DNA of 55,710 nucleotides from the NCBI GenBank assembly GCA_015058155.1, contig SVCW01000008.1:1-55710 (forward strand), in the 5' to 3' direction. The number at the start of each line of letters is the position of its first letter. The first letter of the stretch is position 1. Below the pieces are notes generated by a model. It saw only the letters and a program-made list of their open reading frames with translations. It did no database searches and had not been told where the DNA came from. Positions 42,178 through 50,491 of this stretch are shown here, piece by piece. The DNA is from Clostridiales bacterium. Lineage in GTDB: Bacteria > Bacillota > Clostridia > Peptostreptococcales > Anaerovoracaceae. The position numbers and the translations under genes were made by a program.

Positions 42178-45100
42178 ATGCTGAGAATTTATTACGGACG
42201 CGAAAACGTTGATAAAGCGAAGTTCATATTTGAGAACGCAGGCAAAGATGCGATTATTCTTGTTCCTGATCAGTTCACACTCGAAGCGGAAAAGGAAGCT
42301 ATCCGCTACCTTGATGCGCCCGGAATTATGGATCTTGAAATTCTCAGCATTTCAAGGCTCGGATTCAGAATGCTTTCGGAAACGGGAGGAATCAGAAAGA
42401 GCCGTATTGACATATATGGAAGACATATTCTTCTTACATCGGTAATAGACGATTTATCAGAAAAAGGCAAGCTTACAGCATACGGAAAGCTCGCAGGGAA
42501 GACTTCGTTTATAGAGCTTGTAAACAATTTCATCTCCGGAATGAAGCAGCACGACGTGACACCGGAGGGCCTTGCGAAGATCAGAGAAGAAATGAGCGGA
42601 CGTGACATCCTTACGCGTAAGCTTGACGACCTTATTCTTATTTTTGATGAATACGAAAAGCAGATTGACGGAAGATTTCTTGATACGGAAGATTATATCG
42701 ATATGTATATTCCGGCAGTTTCAGAATCCGGCATTGTAAAGGACAGAGAAATATGGGTATGGGGGTTTGATTCGTTTTCACCGAAAAATTATAAGCTCAT
42801 TGAGGAACTCGCCAGATTCTCTGACGTGAATATCATGCTTACAGCTTCATATGAAGGACGCGACAAGGATGTTTTTTCTCTGACTCGAAACCTTATAAAA
42901 AGATTCAGAGAGTCAGAAGTGGCAGGAAATTTCGGTTTCGAAAGCATTGAATTACCGACGCCTGATATTGAAAACAATTCGGTTTCCGGCGTTCTTGAAA
43001 GAGAGTTATATGCATTCCCTATGAAGCCTTGTACTGATGAAGTTATATCAGAACAGCTTACTCTTGTGGGCGCTGCAAATTACTATAGTGAAGCAGAAAC
43101 GGCCGCAGCATATGTCCTTGGTCTCGTTCGCGAAAAAGGGCTTAAGTACAAGGATATTCTTGTAGTATGTAATGATCTTGCAGGCAGAAGCGAAATTATA
43201 AAGCGTGTTTTTGCCGAGTACGGACTCGAAATTTATACAGATGATAAAAAAGGAATCCTTCACGAGCCTCTTGTGGTTTATGTTCTTTCGCTTATCGACA
43301 TAATGTCCGGCAGCTACAGGACGAAGGATGTTCTCAGTTTTCTTAAGACGGGATTCTCACGTATAAGCAGAGACAGGATAGAAGAGCTTGAGAATTATGC
43401 GCTCAAATATCGTATCAGAAGTTCATACTGGAAAGAACCTTTCAAATACGGTGCTTCCGAATACGGAAAAACTGAGTTTGATAATATCGAAGAAACAAGA
43501 AAAAGCGTGATGGAAACTCTCGCGGGGTTTGAAGCGGAGTTCAAAAAAAGCAGACGTGCAAAAGACAGAATCCAGGCATTATATAATTTCATGAGCGAAG
43601 ACAAAGTGCTTAAGGCGCGTGTCTACGAAAATGATATGAGCCAGATCTGGGATGCAGTTATGCAGATATTTGACCAGATTGTAAATGTAATCGGAGATAA
43701 TAATGTTTCGATGGAAACATTTGGAGAGATGCTTTCGGCTGGTTTTTCAGCATTAAAGGTCGGCAGGATTCCGCCTACGGCTGATGGCCTTGTGCTCGGA
43801 ACAATGCAGCGTACAAGAGCAGGAAATGTAAAGGCACTTGTCGTAATCGGTGCAAATGACGGAATTCTTCCGAAGGAACAGCCGGGAGAAGAACTTCTTA
43901 CTGAAGATGAAAAGGAAGCTCTCATCGAAAGAGGATTTGATATCTGCGAACTTGACAAATTCAGAATGCAGGAAGAAAAGGTTGCGATTTACAGAGCTTT
44001 TTCAAGACCTGTAGATTATCTTTACATGAGTTATGCAGGTTCGAATATGGAGGGCGCTGAACAGAAACCATCGAGAATTTTCGGCACTGTCAGAAAGATA
44101 TTCCCGGGAGTTGCTGTTCTTCCTGATCTTGATGGAAGAGGAAGCGCAATGGCACTTATCGAAGGACCGGATAGTTCGCTGAATCACCTTGTAAGAGCTC
44201 TTCGTGAGGGCAGAAGTGGAAACCTTTCTGAAGAATGGAGCTCACTCACAGACTGGTACAAAGAAAATGAAAAAGAAAAGTTCGAAAGGGCTACCGAAGG
44301 ACTTTTATATACAAACAGAACTTCAAAACTTAAGAAAGAAGTAACGGAAAAACTTTATAAAAGGGAAGGTGAAGAGTCTGTAATACTGAGTCCTTCAAGA
44401 CTTGAGAAGTTCAGCAGATGTCCGTTTGCACACTTCATTAATTACGGACTTCGCCTTGATGAGAGACGTGTGTTCGAAGCCGGAAGCAGAGAAATCGGTG
44501 ATGTTTATCACGAGTGTCTGATGATTTTTTCGCAGAAACTCAAACTGATTGATGAAGAAAAAGACACAATGTGGTGGAACACAGTCACTCGCGAAGAAAG
44601 CGATAAACTTATCGAAGAAATTATAGAGCAGCAGGCAGGTCTATATAAAGAGGGCCTTATGCTTTCAGGAGGCGAAGAATCATACCGAAAGAGTCGTATG
44701 AACGAGACTCTCCGCGAAGCAGCGTGGTCACTTGTACTTCAGGCAAGAGCCGGTGAAATCGCAAGCATGTTCTACGAAGAAGCATTCGGAAGAGGCGATG
44801 AGCGTGCTTTCACTGCGATCGAAGTCGAAACTTCTCACGGCAAAGTATACATAGAAGGTAAAATTGACCGTGTGGACATCCTGTCAAATGGTGCTGTAAA
44901 AATTATCGACTATAAATCGGGAAATGAAAAGTGGAATACCGAGGAAGCAAGAACAGGCTGGAGACTACAGCTGATGCTTTACTTAAAGGCTATAACAGAT
45001 CCGAAAGATGGGATGAAACGCGAACCTGCCGGCATTTTCTATTTCCTCATTAAAGATGTTGATCTTTCAAGTGACGGAAAGAGCAGCGACCAGCTTAAGG

Positions 45101-45510
45101 ATGACCTTGCCAAGCAGATTTCAAGAGAATTCAGAATGAATGGTCTTGTAGTTGACAGTTTCAAAAATGTTGAAAACATTGAAGCTTCGATGGATCGTTA
45201 TTCAGAGGTAGTTGTAAATCTCCAGAAGGTAAAAGCTAAACCTGAAGATGTGGACGGTGGAGATGGAAGCGGCAGCTCGGATCCGGGATACAGATATACA
45301 GGTGCGGTGATGACGCGCGACGAATTCAGGGAACTTCAGGATGCGTTTGATAAGAAGATTGAAGAACTTGCAGAAGCACTTGTTTCAGGAGATGTTGCAG
45401 CACGTCCGAAAAGAATCAGGGATATGACGGCCTGCAGATACTGCAGCTACAAGAGCATATGCAGGTTTGATATCAGTTTTCCTGGCTGTAACTACGAAAA
45501 AATCATGTAA
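42178..45510 (+). CDS. addB: AddB, helicase-nuclease subunit for double-strand break repair
   Basis: A 1110-aa AddB-type protein. Family segments are IILVPDQFTLEAEKEA (residues 27-42), SISRLGFRMLSETGG, VVCNDLAGRSEIIKRVF and GTMQRTRAGNVKALVVIGANDGILP. The C-terminal nuclease shows GKIDRVDIL and IIDYKSG (about 895-915). Iron-sulfur cysteines are at CPFAHF (about 748) and CRYCSYKSIC plus a last Cys near the end. The N-terminus reads YYGRENVDKAKF where AddB usually has a GxxGSGKT Walker A. The addA gene expected next to addB is not present in the 10 kb that follows. Confidence 0.92.
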   Translation: MLRIYYGRENVDKAKFIFENAGKDAIILVPDQFTLEAEKEAIRYLDAPGIMDLEILSISRLGFRMLSETGGIRKSRIDIYGRHILLTSVIDDLSEKGKLTAYGKLAGKTSFIELVNNFISGMKQHDVTPEGLAKIREEMSGRDILTRKLDDLILIFDEYEKQIDGRFLDTEDYIDMYIPAVSESGIVKDREIWVWGFDSFSPKNYKLIEELARFSDVNIMLTASYEGRDKDVFSLTRNLIKRFRESEVAGNFGFESIELPTPDIENNSVSGVLERELYAFPMKPCTDEVISEQLTLVGAANYYSEAETAAAYVLGLVREKGLKYKDILVVCNDLAGRSEIIKRVFAEYGLEIYTDDKKGILHEPLVVYVLSLIDIMSGSYRTKDVLSFLKTGFSRISRDRIEELENYALKYRIRSSYWKEPFKYGASEYGKTEFDNIEETRKSVMETLAGFEAEFKKSRRAKDRIQALYNFMSEDKVLKARVYENDMSQIWDAVMQIFDQIVNVIGDNNVSMETFGEMLSAGFSALKVGRIPPTADGLVLGTMQRTRAGNVKALVVIGANDGILPKEQPGEELLTEDEKEALIERGFDICELDKFRMQEEKVAIYRAFSRPVDYLYMSYAGSNMEGAEQKPSRIFGTVRKIFPGVAVLPDLDGRGSAMALIEGPDSSLNHLVRALREGRSGNLSEEWSSLTDWYKENEKEKFERATEGLLYTNRTSKLKKEVTEKLYKREGEESVILSPSRLEKFSRCPFAHFINYGLRLDERRVFEAGSREIGDVYHECLMIFSQKLKLIDEEKDTMWWNTVTREESDKLIEEIIEQQAGLYKEGLMLSGGEESYRKSRMNETLREAAWSLVLQARAGEIASMFYEEAFGRGDERAFTAIEVETSHGKVYIEGKIDRVDILSNGAVKIIDYKSGNEKWNTEEARTGWRLQLMLYLKAITDPKDGMKREPAGIFYFLIKDVDLSSDGKSSDQLKDDLAKQISREFRMNGLVVDSFKNVENIEASMDRYSEVVVNLQKVKAKPEDVDGGDGSGSSDPGYRYTGAVMTRDEFRELQDAFDKKIEELAEALVSGDVAARPKRIRDMTACRYCSYKSICRFDISFPGCNYEKIM

Positions 45511-45582
45511 TGAGTAACACATTATACCTGTTTTACATACTTTATAATACAAACAAAATTTATTGAAAAGCAGGTGAAAAAT

Positions 45583-45681
45583 ATGGCAAATTGTGGACTT
45601 TTCAATGGCGAAGGCATTGATACTAGTTTATTATTCTTCTTCCTTTTACTCGTGATTATTTTCTGTAACTGCTACAACTAG
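45583..45681 (+). CDS. Small Cys-containing hydrophobic peptide, 32 aa
   Basis: A 32-codon ORF. MANCGLFNGEGIDTSLLF is followed by a hydrophobic FFLLLVIIFCNCYN tail. AGGTG lies 7 bases upstream of ATG, and a strong terminator follows. Clostridia often carry such short GLF...LLFFFLLLVIIFCN peptides near unrelated genes, and many are thought to be spore or membrane associated. That link is from memory of the pattern and is not proven here. Confidence 0.7.
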   Translation: MANCGLFNGEGIDTSLLFFFLLLVIIFCNCYN

Positions 45682-45710
45682 GATTCAGAACATATAAAAG
45701 AAGAAAAGAA

Positions 45711-45740
45711 AGTCGCAGGTGATGAGCCTGCGACTTTTTG
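45711..45740 (+). terminator. Bidirectional terminator
   Basis: A 9-bp stem AGTCGCAGG/CCTGCGACT with a 7-base loop and five T. An A-rich stretch to the left provides a T run on the minus strand for the MFS gene. Confidence 0.9.
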
Positions 45741-45769
45741 CGTATTCAAACATTGAAATATACTTGCAG

Positions 45770-47047
45770 CTATGAAGAAATATGACGGTGCCTTCTGTAA
45801 ATTATAAAGGCTGCAACTGAACCAAGTGCGAGCACGCCGATCAGAAATGCGAAGAGATAGTAATAACCTGCATTACCGTAAATATCAATTACAATGCCTG
45901 CAACAGGTGTAAAAATAAGATCGACAACGCCAAAAGCACTTATGAAGCCGGTTGCTGTACCCATCAGATTCTGAGGGATGCCGATTTCGCCGATTGCGGA
46001 GAAACTTACAGGTTGCGAAAGCTGAAGTATTGCTGCCGGAATAAGTGTATAAAGACTCACCATGAGTGGATTTATACCTGAAGGTATAAAGAAGAATCCG
46101 GCAATGACGATTGCTCCGAGCAGGTAAGCTGTAGCAAGCCATTTTGAAGTACTTCTGAACACTCTGTCCGCGATGAATCCGCCGAAGATTGAAAGTATGA
46201 GAAATACATGATTTCTGAGTATCGCAAAAACGCCGGACGATTCAGTTGAAACACCGATTACCGAAGTAAGAAACGGGTTAAAGAATGTTGAGAAAGCATT
46301 GAGCGTGTATGCACTATCAACCACGATGATGATACACCAGATGAGAGGATTCCGTACGATGAGTTTCAGACCTTCAAAACCTTTGATTGTTTCCTGAGGC
46401 ACGCTGGAAGATGAAGAAGTCGCATACTCTTCCGGCTTTATCAATTCGCTGTCAAGGAAGAGAAACACACCTATAGTAGCCGCAAAAGTGAATGCGGCCG
46501 ATACAAGTACAACATTTCTATATGAAACAGCGGGGTTGGCGCTCATAGTAGTTATGAAGAGAGCGATTGCATTTACAAGTGCTGATGTTGAACCATTACA
46601 AGCGTAATAAATACCGAAGACGAGTCCGCTTCTTCCACCTTCAAAACATTTCGATCCGATTATATTGAGTATTTTCGAAAAAACAGGCCAGTAAAGACCG
46701 CTTGTCGTTATTGCAAGAAGTGACCATACTGCAAGCGATATGTTGTATGAGGTGAAAGTAAAAGCATAGAACACAGCGATTCCGACTGTCCCAAGAAGTG
46801 CGATTATAACAGAAGTCTTGCTTGGAATTCTGTCGATCAGCATTCCGCACGGCACGGCAAGGACTGTAGAAACGAGAGTGTAAATAGTCATCAGGAATGC
46901 CGACTGTGCGTTGTTCATGCCCGATACACCAATCTGAAGATCATAGAAGACGTATCTTAAATAAGGCAAAACAAAAATAGCTCCGCCGCAGCAACCGAGC
47001 GATATAAGAGATGCATATACTTTTGCTTTGCTGAATCTGTCGTTCAT
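45770..47047 (-). CDS. MFS transporter (distant relative of the 17.3 kb MFS gene)
   Basis: A 425-aa, 12-helix MFS protein. GMLIDRIPSKTSVIIALLG is the loop 2-3 motif, and a Ser-rich central loop (EEYATSSSSSVPQET) separates the halves. GGFIADRVFRSTSKW parallels GGYICDKVLKATYKW of the MFS paralogues at 13.8 and 17.3 kb, suggesting the same subfamily. The start is ATG 47047, with GAGG upstream. It is divergent from the ABC transporter operon. Substrate unknown. Confidence 0.92.
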   Translation of the reverse strand: MNDRFSKAKVYASLISLGCCGGAIFVLPYLRYVFYDLQIGVSGMNNAQSAFLMTIYTLVSTVLAVPCGMLIDRIPSKTSVIIALLGTVGIAVFYAFTFTSYNISLAVWSLLAITTSGLYWPVFSKILNIIGSKCFEGGRSGLVFGIYYACNGSTSALVNAIALFITTMSANPAVSYRNVVLVSAAFTFAATIGVFLFLDSELIKPEEYATSSSSSVPQETIKGFEGLKLIVRNPLIWCIIIVVDSAYTLNAFSTFFNPFLTSVIGVSTESSGVFAILRNHVFLILSIFGGFIADRVFRSTSKWLATAYLLGAIVIAGFFFIPSGINPLMVSLYTLIPAAILQLSQPVSFSAIGEIGIPQNLMGTATGFISAFGVVDLIFTPVAGIVIDIYGNAGYYYLFAFLIGVLALGSVAAFIIYRRHRHISS

Positions 47048-47186
47048 TCGTGACCTCGTTAAAAGTATTAGCTTATGACAGTCTTAATTATATTTGATTA
47101 GATAATGTTTGTAAATCCCGGTTGGCATTGCTCAGATTTACATACACACAATTTCGACACAATTTTAAAATTTTTTGCTTTTGGTG

Positions 47187-47215
47187 TTGACAAAGGTGTA
47201 AAGGAGGAGTATTCT
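47187..47215 (+). promoter_or_regulatory. Sigma-A promoter of the ABC transporter leader
   Basis: Perfect TTGACA (47187-47192), a 17-base spacer and TATTCT (47210-47215). Transcription would begin near 47222, giving a leader of about 280 bases before the first transporter gene. Confidence 0.75.
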
Positions 47216-47290
47216 GTATTTGTGTTCAAAAACAATAAAAGTTTTAAAATGATTGTTTTTGAAAACAAATTGTTTTTAAGAGGAATTATC

Positions 47291-47401
47291 ATGAAGGCTA
47301 TTACAAAGATGATGAACGAACTCTATTACGGATACTTCAAGGCTTACTATTATTACGTAGGCTATCTTTTCGTTCCATCAAAATTCCAGACCGCCTTATA
47401 G
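47291..47401 (+). CDS. Tyrosine-rich leader peptide, 36 aa (candidate attenuator peptide)
   Basis: An ORF from ATG 47291 with AAGAGGA 6 bases upstream. The peptide begins MKAITKMMNELYYGYFK, continues AYYYYVGYLFVPSKF and ends QTAL. It has eight Tyr in 36 residues, four in a row, plus three Phe. The same frame is open upstream to 47105, but the promoter at 47187-47215 lies inside that extension. The codons before the stop and the stop itself (47392-47406) can pair with the loop side of the terminator. This makes it a candidate sensor of charged tRNA-Tyr rather than a functional protein. Confidence 0.75.
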   Translation: MKAITKMMNELYYGYFKAYYYYVGYLFVPSKFQTAL

Positions 47402-47462
47402 GATATTTCTTAATTAATCATGTTTAACCCGGCTGTATCCTATGAGGTGCAGCCGTTTTTTT
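47392..47462 (+). terminator. Candidate attenuator: terminator with competing antiterminator
   Basis: The terminator is CGGCTG/CAGCCG (47430-47435 with 47450-47455), an inner CCT/AGG, then seven T to 47462. The competing helix is 47392-47406 with 47435-47449, 15 consecutive pairs including three G-T. It covers the whole loop and inner stem. The 5' strand of this helix overlaps the leader-peptide stop codon, so ribosome position would decide which helix forms. Confidence 0.75.
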
Positions 47463-47502
47463 ATTATCAATAATTTTTTTAAATATTAAAGGAGAAAAAG
47501 AA

Positions 47503-48468
47503 ATGAAGAAGATTATTGCAACACTTTTAGTACTCGTAATGGTGCTCGGCCTCGTAGCATGCGGTGGTGGCGGAGACACAGACAGCGACGCAGCTTTAAC
47601 AGTCGGCGTTGTACAGCTTGTTGAACACGTAGCTCTTGACGCAGCAACTCAGGGTTTCCAGGATGCTCTCAACGCAGAAATGGGTGAAGGCGCTGTAAAC
47701 ATCAAAGTTCAGAATGCACAGGGCGATACAAATACATGCGCTACAATCGTTAACTCATTTGTTTCAGAAGGCGTTGACCTCATCATGGCAAACGCAACTC
47801 CAGCTCTTCAGGCTGCAGTAGCTGCAACAGTTGATATTCCTATTCTCGGAACATCAGTTACAGAATATGGTGTAGCACTCGGAATCGAAGGATTCGACGG
47901 ACTCGTAGGCGGAAACGTATCAGGTACATCAGACCTTGCTCCACTTGATCAGCAGGCAGCAATGCTCGTAGAAATCTTCCCTGATGCTCAGAATATCGGA
48001 CTTCTCTACTGCTCATCAGAAGCTAACTCACAGTACCAGATTGATGTAGTTAAGGCAGAACTCGAAGCACTCGGAAAGACTTGCGCTACATACGCATTCT
48101 CAGATTCAAATGACCTCGCTGCAGTAGCAACTACAGCTGTAGAAAACAGTGACGTTATCTATGTTCCTACTGACAATACAGTAGCAGCTAACACTGGTAT
48201 CATTGATAATATCGCAAGACCTGCTCAGGTTCCTGTAATCGCTGGTGAAGAAGGTATCTGCGGTGGTTGCGGTGTTGCAACACTCTCAATCAGCTACTAT
48301 GATCTCGGATACCAGACAGGCGTTATGGCAGCTCAGATCTTAAAGGGCGAAGCTGATATCGCTGAAATGGAAATCGCATACGCACCACAGTTCACAAAGA
48401 AGTACAATGCTGACATCGCTGCTGAACTCGGTGTTGAAATCCCAGCTGATTACATCGTAATCGAATAA
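47503..48468 (+). CDS. ABC transporter substrate-binding lipoprotein (ABC_sub_bind, TrpX-like)
   Basis: A 321-aa lipoprotein. The signal peptide ends LGLVAC with the lipobox Cys at 20. It belongs to the ABC_sub_bind family (PF04392). VGVVQLVEHVALDAATQGFQ opens the mature domain, with IMANATPALQAAV, IPILGTSVTEYG, NIGLLYCSSEANSQYQ and YVPTDNTVAAN. The family includes TrpX of streptococci and other uptake systems for aromatic amino acids. It is the first gene after the attenuator. AAAGGAGAA precedes ATG. Tyrosine or another aromatic substrate is inferred from the leader. Confidence 0.9.
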   Translation: MKKIIATLLVLVMVLGLVACGGGGDTDSDAALTVGVVQLVEHVALDAATQGFQDALNAEMGEGAVNIKVQNAQGDTNTCATIVNSFVSEGVDLIMANATPALQAAVAATVDIPILGTSVTEYGVALGIEGFDGLVGGNVSGTSDLAPLDQQAAMLVEIFPDAQNIGLLYCSSEANSQYQIDVVKAELEALGKTCATYAFSDSNDLAAVATTAVENSDVIYVPTDNTVAANTGIIDNIARPAQVPVIAGEEGICGGCGVATLSISYYDLGYQTGVMAAQILKGEADIAEMEIAYAPQFTKKYNADIAAELGVEIPADYIVIE

Positions 48469-48577
48469 ATCTTTCTCTAAAAAGAGTTGATATTACACAA
48501 ACTTGCTGTTAAGATAGGCTGATATGGCCTATCTTTACGGCTATACAATAATAATCGGATATTCGGAGGTTTTTACC

Positions 48578-49546
48578 ATGGGCGATTTTGGAGCACTCAT
48601 TTCCGGCCTTCCAGGTGCAGCAGCACAGGGCTTGATATGGGGTATCATGGCAATAGGTGTTTACATTACTTATAAAGTTCTTGACGTGGCTGACCTTACA
48701 GTTGATGGTTCAATCTGTACAGGCGGAGCAACTTGTATCATGCTTCTTATGGCAGGATTCAGTATGCCTGTAGCTCTTCTCGGAGCTTTCATCGCAGGAT
48801 GTCTTGCGGGACTCTGCACAGGTATCATTCATACTTTCATGGGAATTCCTGCAATTCTTGCCGGCATTCTTACTCAGCTTGCTCTTTATTCAGTAAATCT
48901 TAAGATTATGGGAAAGGCAAATCAGCCAATCAATGCAAGCAACTACGATCTGCTCGTTTCACTTCGTAATGTTAAAAACGTTCCGATCGGTCAGAATACA
49001 ATTCTCATCACTTTCGTAATTGTTGCAATCCTTATCGGATTCCTCTACTGGTTCTTCGGAACAGAATTCGGTTCATCGATCAGAGCATCCGGTGCAAATC
49101 AGGCAATGTGCCGTGCGCAGGGCATCAACGTTGATTTCAATACTGTATTCGGACTTACAGTATCAAACGGTATTGTTGCATTCTCAGGCGCACTTCTTGC
49201 ACAGTATCAGGGCTTTGCTGACGTTAATATGGGTAGAGGTGCTATCGTAATCGGACTTGCTGCAGTAGTAATTGGAGAAGCAGTATTCGGTAAGTTTTCA
49301 CAGAACTTTGCTTACAAGCTTTCATGCGTAGCTATCGGTTCGATTATCTACTACTTCGTACTTCAGGTTGTTATCTGGAGAGGACTCGACCCACAGCTCT
49401 TAAAGATGCTCTCAGCTATCATCGTTGCACTCTTCCTTGCAGTTCCATACTGGAAGGGAAAGTATTTCAAGCCACACCACAAGCATGCTAATAAGCCTGC
49501 CGTAAATACTGAAGAAAAGGGGGTAAATGAAAATGCTACAGCTTAA
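48578..49546 (+). CDS. ABC transporter permease (TrpY-like)
   Basis: A 322-aa membrane protein with eight to ten helices, of the BPD_transp_2 type. AAQGLIWGIMAIGVYITYKVLDVADLTVDGS opens it, and GSSIRASGANQAMCRAQGINVDFN is a cytoplasmic coupling loop. ATG 48578 was chosen because CGGAGG lies 9 bases upstream. The frame is open to 48524, which has no ribosome binding site. It is the second gene of the operon. Confidence 0.92.
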   Translation: MGDFGALISGLPGAAAQGLIWGIMAIGVYITYKVLDVADLTVDGSICTGGATCIMLLMAGFSMPVALLGAFIAGCLAGLCTGIIHTFMGIPAILAGILTQLALYSVNLKIMGKANQPINASNYDLLVSLRNVKNVPIGQNTILITFVIVAILIGFLYWFFGTEFGSSIRASGANQAMCRAQGINVDFNTVFGLTVSNGIVAFSGALLAQYQGFADVNMGRGAIVIGLAAVVIGEAVFGKFSQNFAYKLSCVAIGSIIYYFVLQVVIWRGLDPQLLKMLSAIIVALFLAVPYWKGKYFKPHHKHANKPAVNTEEKGVNENATA

Positions 49547-50330
49547 AGATATCAGCAAAACATTCAACCCCGGCACAGTAAATGAAAAGGTTGCTTTAAA
49601 CGGCCTTAATCTTCATATCGAAAAGGGAGACTTCATCACAGTTATCGGTGGTAACGGTGCAGGTAAGTCAACTATGCTCAATGCCATCGCAGGCGTATGG
49701 AGACCTGACGAAGGCCAGGTAATAATTGACGGCATTGATGTTACACATATGCCTGAACACAAGAGAGCAAAGTATCTCGGAAGAGTATTCCAGGATCCGA
49801 TGCTTGGTACAGCAGCAACAATGCAGATTGAAGAGAACCTTGCTCTTGCTATAAGACGTGGCAAGAAAAGAGGACTCAAGTGGAGAATTACTCCTGCTGA
49901 AAGAAAAATATACAGAGAAAAGCTTGCGGAATTCGACCTCGGTCTTGAAAACAGACTTACTGATAAGGTAGGACTCCTTTCAGGTGGCCAGAGACAGGCG
50001 CTGACTCTCCTTATGGCGACTCTTCAGGCTCCTAAGCTTCTTCTTCTCGATGAACATACGGCCGCGCTCGACCCTAAGACAGCAGCAAAGGTTCTCGAAC
50101 TCACAGACAAGATTGTTACAGAAAGCAATCTTACAACGCTCATGATTACACACAACATGAACGACGCAATCGCTCACGGAAATCGTCTTATCATGCTTTC
50201 AAACGGCAGAATCATTCTCGATATCAAGGGCGAAGAAAAGAAGAGTCTCACAGTAGAAAAACTTCTTGCAAAATTCTACGAAGCAAGCGGCAGCAGCTTT
50301 GCTGACGACAGTGTGCTTCTTTCAAAATAA
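49533..50330 (+). CDS. ABC transporter ATP-binding protein (TrpZ-like)
   Basis: About 265 aa. Walker A is GGNGAGKST (near residue 40), the signature LLSGGQRQALTLL, Walker B LLLLDEHTAALDP, and the H-loop His in MITHNMNDA. AAGGGGG lies 9 bases upstream of ATG 49533; ATG 49527 is also possible. It overlaps the permease gene by 14 bases, so translation is probably coupled. A strong terminator ends the operon. Confidence 0.94.
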   Translation: MLQLKDISKTFNPGTVNEKVALNGLNLHIEKGDFITVIGGNGAGKSTMLNAIAGVWRPDEGQVIIDGIDVTHMPEHKRAKYLGRVFQDPMLGTAATMQIEENLALAIRRGKKRGLKWRITPAERKIYREKLAEFDLGLENRLTDKVGLLSGGQRQALTLLMATLQAPKLLLLDEHTAALDPKTAAKVLELTDKIVTESNLTTLMITHNMNDAIAHGNRLIMLSNGRIILDIKGEEKKSLTVEKLLAKFYEASGSSFADDSVLLSK

Positions 50331-50348
50331 CATAATAGAACAGCTGAC

Positions 50349-50391
50349 GGCTTATGGCATCCGCACTTTTCGGGTGCTATAAGTCTTTTTT
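50349..50391 (+). terminator. Terminator of the ABC transporter operon
   Basis: Arms at 50349-50363 and 50371-50385 form a 15-bp stem (three G-T pairs), followed by six T. Confidence 0.92.
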
Positions 50392-50411
50392 GTTACGTAA
50401 CCGATAGTTGC

Positions 50412-50440
50412 TTGCAGGTACAGTCCTCCCATGTTAAAAT
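50412..50440 (+). promoter_or_regulatory. Sigma-A promoter of the surface-protein gene
   Basis: TTGCAG (50412-50417), a 17-base spacer and TAAAAT (50435-50440). Confidence 0.6.
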
Positions 50441-50452
50441 ATATAAAATGTG

Positions 50453-50468
50453 CTTTAGCGCGCTAAAG
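50453..50468. promoter_or_regulatory. Perfect 16-bp palindrome at the start of the transcript
   Basis: CTTTAGCG-CGCTAAAG with no spacer lies about 5 bases after the expected transcription start. It could be an operator or a 5' mRNA hairpin. Confidence 0.5.
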
Positions 50469-50491
50469 AATTATTGGGGGGGGGTAGAACC

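Noticed and set aside
47105..47290. N-terminal extension of the Tyr-rich ORF (98 aa from 47105)
   Set aside because: A consensus promoter at 47187-47215 lies inside it, and the start at 47105 has no ribosome binding site. The start at 47291 has one.
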